From NCBI GenBank assembly GCA_964007475.1, contig OZ023273.1:33354436-33418435 (forward strand): a stretch of 64,000 nt of DNA, given 5' to 3'. The translations under genes and the position numbers were made by a program. The DNA comes from Hybos culiciformis (taxonomy: Eukaryota > Arthropoda > Insecta > Diptera > Hybotidae). Shown one piece after another: positions 37,401 to 51,700 of the stretch; the first letter of the stretch is position 1; every line of letters starts with the position of its first letter. The notes beneath the pieces were generated by a model. It searched no databases and was not told the DNA's origin. It saw nothing but the letters and a program-made list of their open reading frames with translations.

Positions 37401-38356
37401 TTTATTTTCAAACAAAATAGTTAAATTCCAATAAAGCTTTTAGCAGAAATACACATCTAAACATTTGGTTGAAAATTCTTATCCGTTTTTCGAAACAAAG
37501 TTAATAAAAAAGCTTTAAAATGTGGTGAGTGTATTTTCATTTATTATTTGCTTATTTTTTCAACTAGAGGTGTCATGAAAAACTTTTTGTGTATCGTAAA
37601 TTTATAATATTTAATAAATTTACCAAAAAGTTTATTATTTCCATATTTACCGTTTTGGTGGTTTCACAATTTAACGAGTTACACTTTTGAACCATTTTAT
37701 CTCTCGAAAACTAATTTTTCTATATTCCAAAAATAAATTAAAAAAAATGCTATTTTAAAAAATTACTGCGGAGCCGGGAAATTTTTGAAATAATTATTCA
37801 TTTAATTTTTATTATAAAAGTCCTTTATAAAGTATCAGAAGAAATTTTTGAGAAGGTTAAAAAATTATACTTAAACTACAAAGTCCTGAAATCTTCAAGG
37901 ACATTAAAAATGATCCACTTTATGTGTAAGTTAAATGTTTTCATAAGACAGAAATGATTTTTTTTTAGTTCAAAAGTAAATTTTTTAAAGTTTCACATAT
38001 AAAAATTCACATAAAATGACCAAGCAATATTAAACAGTATTTGGTTTAGAGTTTGCACTTGTATTTTTACTGCCGAATCGTCGCTTAGTTTACGGAAATC
38101 CCATTACAAATGTAAAAATGCTAAATCACTGAATGAATGAAGCTTGGTGGTGATGTTGGATAATTTATGTCGACATAAAAAAATATTTAACCGTCAATTA
38201 TTTTCTCTAAACCTAGCGGTGATGACATAACATAAACTACGGATATTTTTGGGCTAGTTTTTTTCACGAAATTTGTTCTAGGTAGTACATAAAATTTTCT
38301 TAAAAGAAGTTCATTGTAAAAACGATCATTAACATTAACATTTTACACCATACCTT
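34411..38356. other. AT-rich non-coding stretch
   Basis: Homopolymer-rich AT sequence with short repeats of AAATAATTT type near 34850-34960. No coding exon or RNA gene could be supported. The short minus frames near 36.3-36.5 kb are lysine and phenylalanine runs from A and T tracts. Confidence 0.5.
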
Positions 38357-38905
38357 ATAACTTCGCTACAGTACAGGTTAGCAACCATGAATTTCTTGGT
38401 TTGAAAATAGGTTAGCGAATGGGGTGACACACTTATAAAAGATGGTTTGGTTTGAAATTAAAAAAAAATTCTTTGTAAAATTAAAAAAAAATTCTTTATA
38501 AAATAAAATTTTAATTTTTCATAATTTAAAAAAAAAATAAAATTTTTTTAATTTAAAAAGAAAATGGAAAATAAAAATAATATTCAATTTTTTTTAAAAA
38601 TATTTTAATTTATTTTCTTTTTTGACAACCTACAATTTATTATTATTTTTTTTATATCGAAGCATTTTAAAGTATGATTTTTCTGTAAATTTTCTGCAAA
38701 TTGACAGGTTATACCTTTTTTTTTTTGAAATGCAATAAAACTATGTAGTAAAATTTCTAGGTTTGTGTCGAACCTACTTTCAAACCATGAAAAAAAAAAA
38801 AAAAAATGTATATGGCAAACCAAGTAACAAACACAGAACGAACCCATTTTTTTCTGCAAAACATGGAATTCTGTGTTTGTAACCTGAAGTGTAGCGAAGT
38901 TATTA
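38357..38905. mobile_element. MITE with terminal inverted repeats
   Basis: The left end reads TATAACTTCGCTACAGTACA then GGTTAGCAACCATGAATTTC. The right end, on the other strand, reads TAATAACTTCGCTACACTTC then AGGTTACAAACACAGAATTCC. Further inward both arms share ACTTGGTTTG-type words. The interior is A and T runs with no transposase frame. I could not fix a target duplication; TA or TTA is possible. Confidence 0.75.
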
Positions 38906-40417
38906 GGCAGTATTGTTAGACCTCTCCCTGGCTTCTTCAAATTATATATATCTCTATTTTATTATTTTTTTTTTTTTTCAAAAACATTTTAATATGTTTA
39001 TTAGTGTATATTTAAAAATACTCGTGACGGTGTGATTAAAAAATAGTGTATTTTATTCAATAAAAAATTTAGATTTGCTTACATTTATTTATCGTTCTAA
39101 TTTTAAACTTTATATGTTATACTGTTTAGATAACTTGTAAAATATAACATCGTTAAGATTTATTTCAATTATACTTTCAATTATTTATTTTTAATATTTT
39201 TTTAGGCTTTAATAGATCAATGTCAAGAGTATAATTTTTTTTTTGTTTTTACCGGAAACTTAATCTTCAAAGATACCCACAAACCTTTATTCTTCTTCTT
39301 ATACTTATATTTATTATTCTTATCTTGAAAATATTGTTTCATATAAATTTTTTAACTTCAAAAAAACTTTATTCTTTCAAAATTTCATAGAAACCTTTAT
39401 TCTTATTAATTTACTTATCTTGAAAATATTTTCCCTTACTTAGAAATTAAATAAATTGAACAACAATAATGTCTTATATATTTACTGATTTTTTTTTTAT
39501 TTTTTTTTTTCTTTTTATTAAAATCCTAAAATATTTTAATTCAACTTAAGTTATATCTAAATCAAATAAAATGCTCTTATATTTTTATTTAAAATGAAAA
39601 TGAAAAAAAAACCAATATCTTTTAAAATATAACAATCTTTAAATAACCTTAACAAGTTTGTAGACAATTTTAAGCCTTTTGGGATCTTAAAATACAAAAT
39701 AAAAGTAAAAGCAATATAGAATAAAAAATAAGAAAAAAATATACAATTTTATTTTTTATTTAAAAAAATGTATTTTAAAACAAATAGATAGGTACTTCAG
39801 ACAAACATATGTTTAAAAAGAAATCTTAACTTTTTTAATTTAAAATACTACAAAAAAAAAAGAAGAAATTATTTATTTTTTTTCAAAGTAAAAGATAAAT
39901 AAAAAGTTTCAAAACAATTTTCAAAAAAAAAAAAACATAAATCATTAAAATATTTGAACAATGTTTTCTAAATACTAGTAGTTTACATAATAAATACAAG
40001 CATTAAGAAAATAAAAGTGGAAATATGTACACACAACATTATATAAGTTAAATTTTTTTTTTCGTAAATAAATATTGTCATTTTCTGCAAAAAATTTTTA
40101 AGAGAAATTTAGGATGAACAAATTTTCTTTTTTCTATGAGGGATATTTTCTTACTTCATGTTAACGTGTTACAAGTACAGTGTTTCCTTGGTTTTTGTTC
40201 TTGGAAATTATTTTTAATTTTTTCAACGCAATTAAATAAACTTTCTAATTATATCCATTACTAAATTAAAACCAGCGGTTATATTATATGGAAATATTGC
40301 AATTTTTATTAATATTTTAAATATATGAATACGTCAAATTATTATTTTATTTAAAAAATTCAAAATTTGACATATTACAATTTTTTTTTGTGTCTAAATT
40401 ACAATTTTTTTTTTTGC
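38906..40417. other. AT-rich sequence downstream of the EF-hand-like gene
   Basis: AT-rich with long T runs. The 3' untranslated region and poly(A) signal of the gene ending at 40418 should lie here; several AATAAA words on the minus strand are possible and none stands out. Confidence 0.4.
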
Positions 40418-43400
40418 CTAAAATGGATAACTATGCTGGGTTTTGGTTATGACATCAAGAACTCTCAAAAATTCACGATAATCAAATTCCATTTGAAAAC
40501 CTTGAAAAACAAAATAAAATAATAATTACGTAGTGTCATTATTATGAATTTGTAACTGAAATACCTCTTTCAACACCAAAACACTTGCAAATTGTTTCAA
40601 ATTCATGACTACTGATCATATTTGACATTTCTCGAGAAACTAATGCTTTCAAAAATTGATTCTGGGTAACAGATCCACATTTTGAAGGATCACGATCTTG
40701 AAAAATTGCTAATAAATTAGAAACTATGTCTGATCTTTTGCTTAATTTTTGTAACGCTTTCGATACAGCTGTTCGTTCATCGAAATTCAAAAAGCATGCC
40801 GGACATTCTAAGGCAGGATAATGTTGTAATGGCACCAACAGGGGAGCACGTTCTAAATCTTTTTGATAAAATGCTTCTTCAATTACATCACAGAATCGTT
40901 TATAAGCTACACAACCAGGTCGAAATGGAGGCCTAAATCTGAAATAAAATAAAAAAATTAAAAAATGAAATATATTTACATATGTTATTAAGCAAGGTAT
41001 TTATGTAAAATATTTATTTTATGTGTGATACTCACAGCTCACAAATGATATCCATTTCATCAGACGAAAGCTTTATATTAGCATTACTTAGAGCTAAAAA
41101 TAATAAAATTAAATTATTTTTTGTATCGTAATGAATAATTCAACAGTACAATATAAGTAATTTACCTCTCCGGAAATTTTCTTCATTTACAAATTCCTCC
41201 CGAAGTGGATCATATGTTTTGATAAAATCAACAATTCGAACTCTCTTTAAAACTGCTTGTTTCTTACAGTTAGCTATTGCATCAATTACAGATTGATACG
41301 TTGGTTTTGGTTTTTTCAAACATTCTTTTGTACTTTTTATAGGTGCCTTTATGGATTTTGTTTCGTACTAAAAAGAAAAAACGAAATAATTCAATTTGAG
41401 AAAACAAAACATTACATATGTACATATTTATTCATATAAGATTTATAACTAACCTTTGGTACACCATATGTAACTGGGTCGGAATCTTCTAAAAACTTTC
41501 TATAATTGAATTCCAAACGATCACAATAAAATTTTTCTAGAGCAAAAAACTCTTTATATGACAATAAAATACCATTTGAATACATAACTTGCCTAGCTTG
41601 AATTCGACTTACATGACCAATGTTTGTACTAAAATATATAAATATTTTGTGAATAAGAAATTATTTTAAAATATCAAAATTCTTTTACGTATCAAATGCC
41701 CTGAAATATTGATGCAAATAAAGTCCGTAGCTTTTAATTCTTTTACTGACTTTCTGCAGAGCAAGCTCACATAATTCACGTATATCTTCAGGTTCACTTT
41801 GCCAATCTTGTCTTCCAACTGCCTCTAATTCTTCCACATCCTTAGGAGGTGAAACAATAATTTCAAATGGTTTTTTTTCAAGTTCTCTGATAGTGAAGAC
41901 TTAAAAGTTTTTAAAAAAAAAGTTGAATTATTAAAAGTATTGAAATATAAAAAAAAAATATTACCAATATCAACATCAAGTAAGAAATTTTTCCAGTTTA
42001 CGCGATTAATATCTGTTTTATCCTCGTATCGATCACAAAGTAAATCAAGCTCAGCTTTTGAAACATACAATCGATGTAATCCAGATAAACCCAGAAGATC
42101 TAATCCCCTTACAAACTGGTTTTTGGTTATATATGATGTTCTTAAACGATCGTAACCTTCAAAAAAATCTGCTATTCGTATTTGGTTATCATAAATGTGC
42201 CTATTATAAAACAGTCAATAGAAAAAAGAATATAAAATAGTAAAAACGTTACTTATGAAGCACGATCAATTTGAGTAAAGTATGTGGTAAGTAATGTTGA
42301 GATTTTTTGAATGATTTTAAAAGGCGAATTTTCCAGTTCAGTCTATTCATTGTAGAGAGGCTTTGAACATTAGTTGGAAAATCAATTGATTAAACATTCA
42401 ACTCGTCTTAATCATGCTTCAAGATTAGTGGACCCCATATACGTACCTTTTAATTCGAAGCATTAATGTTTGTATATCTCTAGTGATTATTTTATCATTA
42501 AACGTTGAATGAAGTACAGGTTCCTCTCTAAAAATTTTCTGAAAATTCACTTTCCCTACTTCTGGACGCAATATTTTAGGCAACATACAATCAATTAAAC
42601 GGCCTGGGAAATTTTCAATTAAATCCTTAAAAAAATTTATATGTATCATCTACCAAAGTACACAAATGTCAATGTGAGTATGTGACAATTTACCTCTGAG
42701 AAATCAATTAATTTTTTACTATCAAAATATTTAACAATTTCCTCAATATGCTTAACAAATGCAACATAATTTACTGTGTACGAATTTTTCATGTAACGTT
42801 TTATTAGTAACAGCAAATCGTTTTCTGATACTAAAATTTTCAAAAAATGTAAGACTCTGGAAAAGTGTGCTATAGTCACTGTTCCAACATTTTTAGCAAC
42901 CTTAAAATAAAAGTGACTCTAAAATAATGTAAACATCATTTTTTTTTTTTTTACTAATTCATAGTCTTGAAAAATTGGCATCAAAACAATATCTTTCAGT
43001 CTGACTGTTTGAGCAATTTTACTTAGAAGAAGGCAAAGTCTTCTTTCTTCAGAAGTAGATATGACATTGACATGCATAGGATCATCCCATTCTAAACCAC
43101 TTACACAATTCTCATTCCCAACATGATCTTGACCTTAAAAAAATATCGAAACAATTGGTTTTAACATAAATACTAATTATAAATTTCATACCTTCTTCAC
43201 AAATAGTTTTACAAAATTGATCATACGCTATTCTACCATCACGTAATCGAAAATAGTCTGTAACTTCTTTAATTTCAAATTCTGATAGCCCTATAATGTC
43301 TTTGTATTGAGCTAATGCATGATTGAACATTGATTCTGAAATTAAATGTAGGTATATAATGTTGATTAATTTTTCAATGTTAAGAATATAGTAAGTTATA

Positions 43401-43803
43401 AAATATTTGAATTACGTATGTGTATCGATGTATATATTATATGAACATAAAATTTCATATTTAAAAACTTACCTGATATAACACCATTTTCACTGGGATC
43501 CAATAATTTAAATTGAGTCCAAAAATTTATACCATAACTGAAAATTGCAGCTTGAATTTTGCGACATGTTCTCCAAATTTCATTTAAATTATACTAAAAA
43601 GAAAATTAAAATTTCTATAAACTCCAAGAATTTTTTGTTCACCTCAAAGTTATGAAGTTGCAGAAAGAAACTTTAAAGCCCAACCATTGTCTCGCAATAT
43701 ACTTTCACCACAGAATACTATACTAAATTTATTTTTTTAAGAAGTCAAAATATATATATACCACCCCTCTTTCTGATGAGTGACATTTATCTTCTGAATC
43801 CAT
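40418..43803 (-). CDS. EF-hand-like multi-module protein, 13 exons, 736 aa
   Basis: Minus-strand exons: 43803-43762, 43593-43473, 43335-43192, 43133-42955, 42900-42694, 42625-42447, 42200-41965, 41899-41689, 41628-41454, 41367-41166, 41093-41036, 40938-40565 and 40500-40418. All introns are GT..AG, all phases agree and the sum is 2211 bp including TAG. The start MDSEDKCHSS is the first ATG of a good frame; further 5' non-coding exons are possible. Five EF-hand-pair-like modules lie at about residues 35-105, 145-231, 290-370, 540-640 and 650-736. Typical segments are FKLLDPSENGVIS, FRLRDGRIAYDQFC, YITKNQFVRGLDLLG, RPGCVAYKRFC and FQDRDPSKCGSVTQNQFLKA. The loops start with D, but position 12 is M or Q where calcium-binding loops have E, so most probably do not bind calcium. 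No signal peptide or membrane segment is seen. The layout recalls EFCAB6-type ciliary or sperm axoneme proteins; that is only an inference. Confidence 0.88.
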
Positions 43804-44876
43804 TGAATGAAAATGTTTAATTTTTAAATAATTATCTAAATACAAGAATTTTTAATAAATATACTGAAAATATAATTTTTATTTTCTGATTTTAAATTTT
43901 ATAATTATTAGTTTTTTGACTGAAAATGAAATTTTTTTAAAAGTTTCCCATATTAGTTTTCTGAATATGAATTAAATGTAATAAAATAACATATTCCTTA
44001 TTTGTGCTTACAAAATTTTTTTGGCAAACTTTGAACAGAAAATTAAAGCTGTGGTTACAATATTTATTACCTATTTATGTATTCATCATTTATGTACATA
44101 ATATTAATAATTTCGTACTTTATTTATGAAAAATGTTTTGCCGCAAAAATATTTTTACATAATTCATAATATATTATGTACAGCTATGGCGATACTTTTA
44201 TTTAAATTTTTTGGTTCAACATTTTTCTGGTTTTGTATAGTTTTATATTATTTGTCATTTAAAAAAAGTTTTATAATACGACGTTCAAAAAATTAATTTT
44301 TTATTAAAAAATTTTTAAGATAAACATTTTTTACAAAAAGTCTACTTTTTAACTTTTTTTACCCATCCCGTTTTAGAACTTTCAGTTTGAGTTGCTGAAT
44401 CGAAGGAGTGTCTTTGAAATTCGAAAAAAACAGCCCAATAACACGAAAAAAAACAATTTTGTCGTTTTTTGCATTTCTATATAATACGTATGTATGTATT
44501 AATGTTGCTGGTCGTATGCAACCAATGTACATTAAATTAAAAATTTTTACATATGTTTAATGACAATTATTTTCAGATCTTCCTGGAAACTCAAGTTTGG
44601 TTTATTTCTATTACATAATACTATACTATTTACAAAGTTTAAACTATGATATGAAATTTTCTCACAATTATAATTTGTAATCCTTTTCTTTTTAATATAC
44701 ATAATATTGGGTTTTTTTAAGTAAATAGAAAAATAAAATTTAAATTGGTTGTCTTAACTTCATTCTTATATAGTTTCAATCAAAAACGATTTTATTTTTT
44801 ACTTAAAATTTCAACACTACCTACCTTGATTATTATATAAATCCTTACAATATTTCATTTAAATAACAAAATAAAT
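43804..44876. other. Upstream region of the EF-hand-like gene
   Basis: AT-rich sequence that should hold the promoter. I cannot point to a convincing TATA box or initiator among so many AT words. Confidence 0.4.
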
Positions 44877-44886
44877 ATTCTTACAT

Positions 44887-45710
44887 AGGGTTGCCAAATG
44901 GTCTCTTTAAAAGAGAACATGGTCTCTGTTTTAGCTTCACTCTTTTTTTTGTTTTGTTTTTTCTAATGGTCACTTTTAGTCTCTTTTTTAGACTTTCATT
45001 GTTTTCAAGCTATTTTAAGTGTTTTCGACGAATTGTCAGATTTGAAGTTTTTTTATCAGAGACTAATGACAAACTTTGAAAAAGCTACCATCTAGCTTAA
45101 AATCGCTTCGATTCTTCAAACAATATTCTAGTTCTGTATTTATAAAAATGGCTCAATTTTTTTTCGATCCCTGAGAAAAACGCAAACGTTGAGCGAGTAT
45201 TTTCTGTGATAAAAATTTAGTGAACCAAAGAGAGAAATAGATTTACTCCTGAAACTGTAAAGGGGATAATGGCAGTAGTATATAACTTGAAGAATATCTC
45301 GGGTAAAGATTTCTACAGCCTAATAAAAAATGACAAAAAATTCTTAAATACAGTTTCTAGCTCAGGCAAATATGATTTCGTTCAATAATTTTTGTTTAGT
45401 AAATTGATTTTTTTTTATATGTCTATAGGTTTTATTGGATTTATAATTTAATATATAGTTTCTATGAAATTTCGCAATAAATAATTAAAGTTCAAAATTT
45501 ACTTGTAAACAAGTTAAAATGAATAGGTTTATGAGTTATGTAACGGTTCTAACTCGGAGAAATTTTATTGAAATAATTTTTGTTTAATAAATTTAATTTT
45601 GTTAAATGTATGAACTAATAATATAATGTATAACTTCTATAAATAATTAAAGTTTTTCAGATTTTTTTAAAAAATGTACTCTTTTTTGACTTAACTCATT
45701 TGGCAACCCT
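44887..45710 (+). mobile_element. hAT deletion derivative
   Basis: The terminal inverted repeats are AGGGTTGCCAAATG (44887-44900) and CATTTGGCAACCCT (45697-45710). The 10-bp sequence ATTCTTACAT lies directly before the left end (44877-44886) and again four bases past the right end (45715-45724), so the duplication is plausible but offset by AAAG. Inside, only the C-terminal part of a hAT transposase survives. The 3' half contains a degenerate internal duplication (45376-45500 and 45560-45670, both with AATAAATTAAAG-type words). Confidence 0.82.
45179..45388 (+). pseudogene. hAT transposase C-terminal (dimerisation) remnant
   Basis: It reads NANVERVFSVIK, shifts by one base into NLVNQR, shifts again and continues RNRFTPETVKGIMAVVYNLK to a stop at 45386-45388. 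The N-A-x-V-E-R-x-F-S motif followed by an R-N-R-F-x-P-E block is the conserved hAT C-terminal dimerisation region. The DDE catalytic part and the zinc finger are absent, so it cannot encode an active enzyme. Confidence 0.85.
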
Positions 45711-45724
45711 AAAGATTCTTACAT

Positions 45725-48700
45725 ACAATAACAAGCTACATATTTGTATTTAACTTTAAATAGTCTAAAAAAAAATTTTATTTTATTTTTAATTTAACCA
45801 TGTCAAACTCAGGTTAAATTAAAATTCTTCATTTTGTGTGTGTGGTTAAATTACTTTATTTATACTTTGAAATGAAAAATAAAACAGAACTAATAACTTT
45901 AATTACTTTTTGGTTAATAATATTAATAATTGATAAGTAAACAAGCTCTCCTCAACGTAAAATGTATTATTCTGTATATAGTATGTAGAGAATACACATT
46001 TCGAAATACAAAAATTGTATATAATGTCTACTTTGCACCATCTTTAATATGATAATATGAATATAAGTATAATTATACAAACAATAGCAAGCTATTTGGT
46101 CTGAGTTTTATTGAAATTTATTTAGGTATATTAAGTTTAAATAAAGTTTTCGATTTTTTGAAAAAATAAATTTTATACTTTTATGTTTGGAAATATTCAT
46201 AAATTTTTCTCTAATCTAGAAGATAACATACTCATAAATCAATTTCCATTTTATGACAACGTTTGTATATAAACTTACTTTGTACAATTTATAGAAAATC
46301 AAAGTATTATTATAAGTTTATAAAATTAGTTGTTGACTCTATCCACCATTACTTAGAATTTATATTTATGTTGTTATTAAAATCAAGCAATGCTAACTTT
46401 GGTTTTTATCGTACTAGTACTCATTATTAGATTGTTTACTGATATTTTTGGTCGTAAAGTATCAAGAGAAAAAGGATTTTATTTTCCTTTTTTTTATCGT
46501 TTTAAATTACTTTTAAAAGGACGAAAATAATTTTCATTTATTTTTATTCCTTTAACGCATGTCTTACTCGTATCTATTCTCTGTTGAATTTTGACACGTG
46601 TTTACAATTTACTTTCTATTTTTTTTTTAACATTGATTTTTTATTTTTTTTGGCATAAAATCATAATAAAACATTTTATTTACAACAACAACTTAAACAT
46701 AGGATTTTGGGGTGGAGAAAAAAAATTAATATTATTATTATGCCTTGGTTCCAGCTACTTCCGCAAAGCCATTTTTGAAGGAATTTTCCTGGAAGCCACG
46801 TTCCAGCTGAATGCAAAAAAAAATAATTTAAAATTCTGAAAACCATTAAATTAATAAGTAATTTAACATTTTTATATTAATTTTAAAATTACATGCCTAA
46901 AAATTTCGCTGATTATTAGAAAATTTCAACAAATCACATTGATAGAAATGAAAATATTTTACGGTGTAAAAAATAAACTAAGATTTCTAAAAAATTGTAA
47001 AATATTTTTAGAAAGTCCTTTTTACCAAAAATCAATAAAATTATTATTTTGCGATTTTGAAAATGTAATTAAGATTACTTGAGTAATAAGGTTCAAATTA
47101 GGTGGGACCAGCCCTCTTTATACCTTAGCACACACATATCCTTTTTGCGATAAGAAAAATTGTATTTATATCGCAATTATGGGGTTTTTGTAACAAAAAA
47201 TAATTTATATAATAAAAAAACATTAGACAAATCAAGAAAAATTATGATATAATCAAAAATAAATTATGATAACAGTTGAAAAAATTATTACTCATTTGAA
47301 TGATTTGAAAAAGTAATTCTTTCAATGTTTTCCCAACAGACATTAGCCATCAACAATATAAAAATTTTAAGAAAAATTTTAACAAAAAATTATAATTGAA
47401 ATTCTGAATTAGACATTTTATTCGCATTAAATTTAAATGTTGAAAAAAAACAAGAAAATTATAAAATTTCTATTTAAAATAAAATTTAACAAAAATAATA
47501 ATAAAACTTTTATGAAATTTTAAAATTTTTTCCAGATTAGTGCTCATGCAATTTATGTACATGAACATACATACGTTTATTATATTGTTAATCCAGATGA
47601 ATAATGGAAAATTTTTGTTTCGGTCATTCAGATCATTTTTATAAATTACTCTGAGCCATAATATTTTTCATTGTAAATTTTATATAAAAGAAGAATAAAT
47701 GACATATACATTCATTTGTACTTTAACATAATGTTGAAAATGATGTTTTAAAGTTTTTTTTCAAGGGTTTTCAAAGTTTTTAATGTTAACAAACAAAAAT
47801 TGGGATCTACTTTTTTCAAATAATATATAGTACAGTACTATATGCAAATAAAATTAATTTATAAAAAAATTATTTAAATATTTTTTTATTCCTCTATCTT
47901 ATTAAATGTGTGTTTATAAATTTGGAAATATTATTCTTTAGCTTTACTGTCTCCCTTCTAGACTTGATTGCATTGATTATTTAAGTTGTCCTTAAAATCA
48001 GAAATGTGTGTAGTACATAGTTATCTCAAATTAAAAATCTATACTTATAGTTAAGGCAGATTCTTATAAAAATTTTGTTTCCGTTTAAATATTATCTTTT
48101 TAAATGCAATTGGATTATTATTGCTAAAATAGTAACCATTGTTAATCGGGTGGAATACAGCTGGTTAAAAACAAATTTGATATGAAAAATTAAACGCAAT
48201 TAATCATATATAACAAATGTTTCAACTTTAATTAAGTTTGCATTAGGACTAAAACATACAATATAGTATTTTTATTAAATTAATTATTCTACAAAATCAA
48301 TTAGGAATAAATAAAATAAAATGGTACATAAAATTAAAATAAACAAAATGAAATAAGATAATTAATAAGATTTAATTTTGAAGAAAGAGCACAGGTTGTT
48401 AATTTGACTAAAAAAAAATAAGAATTAGATTACATGTTTGTAAATTCATCAATTGCTAAGTAAGATGTATACTTTAGTATATATTAAGAGAATTTAATGA
48501 AATAATAATAAAATGTATGAAATCAGATCATTGTGGAATTTGACTTTAAAGTAAGAATTACTACAATTAGACCTTTAAACAATAGTAATGAAATATTATT
48601 AAAGACAAAAACATTATTTCACTCATTATACTGTCAATTGCTAACAACTTGCCCATCATTTGGATTACGAATTAAATTAAATGTTAAAGTATCAAGTTTT

Positions 48701-51700
48701 CAAATAAATAGTTCATAAATTTCAATCAATATTTATTATATTTTCTTCTTTATCTATAATAAAATGACTGCATTATTTAGTTAATTATAATAAAAATACA
48801 ATTTAAAATAATTCAATCATTATAAATACCAAAAATATCTTTTGTAAAATTCTTGAAGATATAATATTCAAAAAAAAAAAATAAAAATGAAGCACACGAA
48901 ATAAAGTTTAAAAATTAACCTCTTACAGAGAACTTAAATAAAGATTTCTGATGATAAAATAAATTAACCCGCGTGTAACTCGTTATCTCAAGACATTAAC
49001 CTCATTTATAGATATTATTTTTAGAACATTTAATATTCAACCGAATTAAAAAAGAAAAAAAGAAAAAGCATAAACTTTCAACAGCCTAAATCCAAAAAAA
49101 AAGTTAAGGTAAATTTTGTAAAATAAACTTTATAAGTTTATCTTAATATTTTTTAATGTTTTTTCTTTTTTTATATCTCTTGGACAAAAAAGGAACAAAA
49201 AACATTTGGATTTTTTTTTTCTTTTGTATTTTCTGATTTGGATTCCACACGAAAGAAATGAAAATGTGTTCGTTTTTAATGATTTTATGAATCTAGGGAT
49301 TTTTATATACATACCTAGGTATAAATGTACTTATTATTATTTTGTTCACAATTGTATATATATTAGTTATATATGTATATGCAAGTTTTTTTATTATTAG
49401 TATAGACATTAACTCAAAATTTGTCTTAATAAAAAAAAAAAAAACAAAGAAAAAATTCTTAAATATTTTCATGATTTATTGTTTTTGATTATAAAAATTT
49501 TAACACATTAATTTTGGACCAAAATTTATGAATGGTTTTCTATCGGGAAAAAAGTAGGAAAAAAAAATTAATGAACTCATTAATATGAAATATGCAAATT
49601 CATAATATTCATTAATCTTTTCACGTTCTTGTGCTATTTTGGAATAGAAGATAATTATAATATTTTTTTTAGACATTTATAAATCCTTAATCTTTAGGTA
49701 TCTTTATGTGAAAAAAATCTAAACGTTATATTCGTAAACTTTAACATACTATGTTTTTAATAACAATGTTTTTATAGAAAAAATTAAGATAACTTCTACC
49801 AATTTATTTTTAAAAGTTTTTTATTTTTACTATTCCAATTGCAAAAAAAATAAAAAAAAATAATAATAATTTTTTAAAATAGAAACGTCGTCATGTAGAA
49901 TTCTTACATACATGCATACATACATTAATAATAATTAATTTAATCTTATACAATAATATGAATGAAAATGATCAAAATATCAACAGAAGGTTAAAATATT
50001 TCATTATTTTCATAATGACTATAAGATTAACATAATTATGATTGTTGATATTTTTTTTTTTCGAGAGAGAGTTTAAGGAATTTATGTTTGGGAAAAAAAA
50101 CTTTTTAACTTAATTTTGTTGAGTACCTATATTTTTTTTTCAATAATTTTTAGAAATTTCCAATTTCCACTATCAAATAAAAAAAGTTGAATTAATAAAG
50201 ATACTTTTGTTGTTTTTTTGTCCTTTCGAACATTTTTGATATGTATAGGAAGCCAGCATCTTATTACTATTTTTAATCAATAAAACAATTAGTACATCGA
50301 ACGTTGTAATCGGTGGTAAAACAAAAAAACCAAAAACATATATATAAATATACAATAGTTGTTTAGAAAGCATATTACTAGTAACAGTCACTCGAAATTA
50401 ACTTTGAAATTTAAAAGTTTCGAGAATCCTAATGAACATAAATATATGATTTTTAAGTTTCAGAACCTTATATTTTCTGGGATTTTAAAGTTTAAAGTTA
50501 ACACATTTTTAACATAGAAATGTTTCTAGATATTTTGTATACTTTCATAATATTTTTATATTACATCATGTATGTTATTTGTGTTATTTATGCTGAAATT
50601 TAAAAATACTTTTTTTTAGCTTTTTTAGAACATTTTTCGTGTCTTGAACTTTAAAATGTGTATAATTTATTTGTTTTTAACTATATTTTCTTTGTAAATA
50701 AATTGGTTTATGCGGTTTATTTCTCTTAAAAAAAAATTGTTCTTGACAGGTTATTTAGACGAAAATTATTGTTGGGTGGTAATAGCAAAAAAGAAAATTA
50801 ATTTTTCATGAAATGTATTTAAAATGTCGCATTTAAATATCTTTTAAAATCCAGTTTTTCTTGGAACTCTTTTTAATATTTCTTTCTATTAAAAAAAATA
50901 TATATATTTATACGTATAAATTAAACAAATCCACTAATAACTAGTGTAAAAAATGTAAACTTTATGTATTCATAATTCTCCTTAATCAACAATTTGTATA
51001 TATAAGTTTAACGGGATGTAATCAATAATAATTGTGTCCAAGATCGTAGCTATATAATTTAATAAAATACTGTCGAGAAAATTCAATTCAATTTTTTGAC
51101 AGAATTTTTAATAAGTTTTGTATTATTTTTAAAATCCTTAAATATACTAAATAAAAAAAATGTTCGCAACCCAAATCAGAGTAAATAACAAAAAATTTAG
51201 CGGAAAGAATCGGCAAGTAATATAAAGTCTGAGTTTTAGAACTAAAGAAGGGAAAACAACACCAAGTCGACAAAATATATATAATATTATATATGTTGTA
51301 ATGATTTAGTTAGATGTATATGAATACGAACATCCTAAACACTGAAGATAGAAAATTGTTAAAACATTTTTTTTTTTAAATTTACATTCACCAGAAACAT
51401 AAATATGTAGATTGATTTACTTAGAATTGAAATAATTATTAAGCAGAAAACAAATGAAAATACTTAAATGTCCTCTTTTAAGGACTCCGATTTTTTTTTC
51501 TATCACATTATATACGGCAATTATTTAGAAAAAAAATAATAAAAATGTTTTTAGAACTGCTAATGATATCACACAATTATCCATTTTTCTTTATTCATGA
51601 TATCAAATATACATTTTCTTGTAATTTAAGAAACATTGACCTGTTTATTTTATCAAAATGAATTCAATACAAAAATTTTGGGTTTATTCTTTCAAACAAA

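Noticed and set aside
38605..38940. 111-codon minus-strand frame
   Set aside because: It overlaps the right arm of the terminal-repeat element and poly-F and poly-K runs; no domain is visible.
49130..49400. Overlapping frames of 60 and 64 codons on both strands
   Set aside because: Low-complexity lysine and phenylalanine coding from A and T runs.
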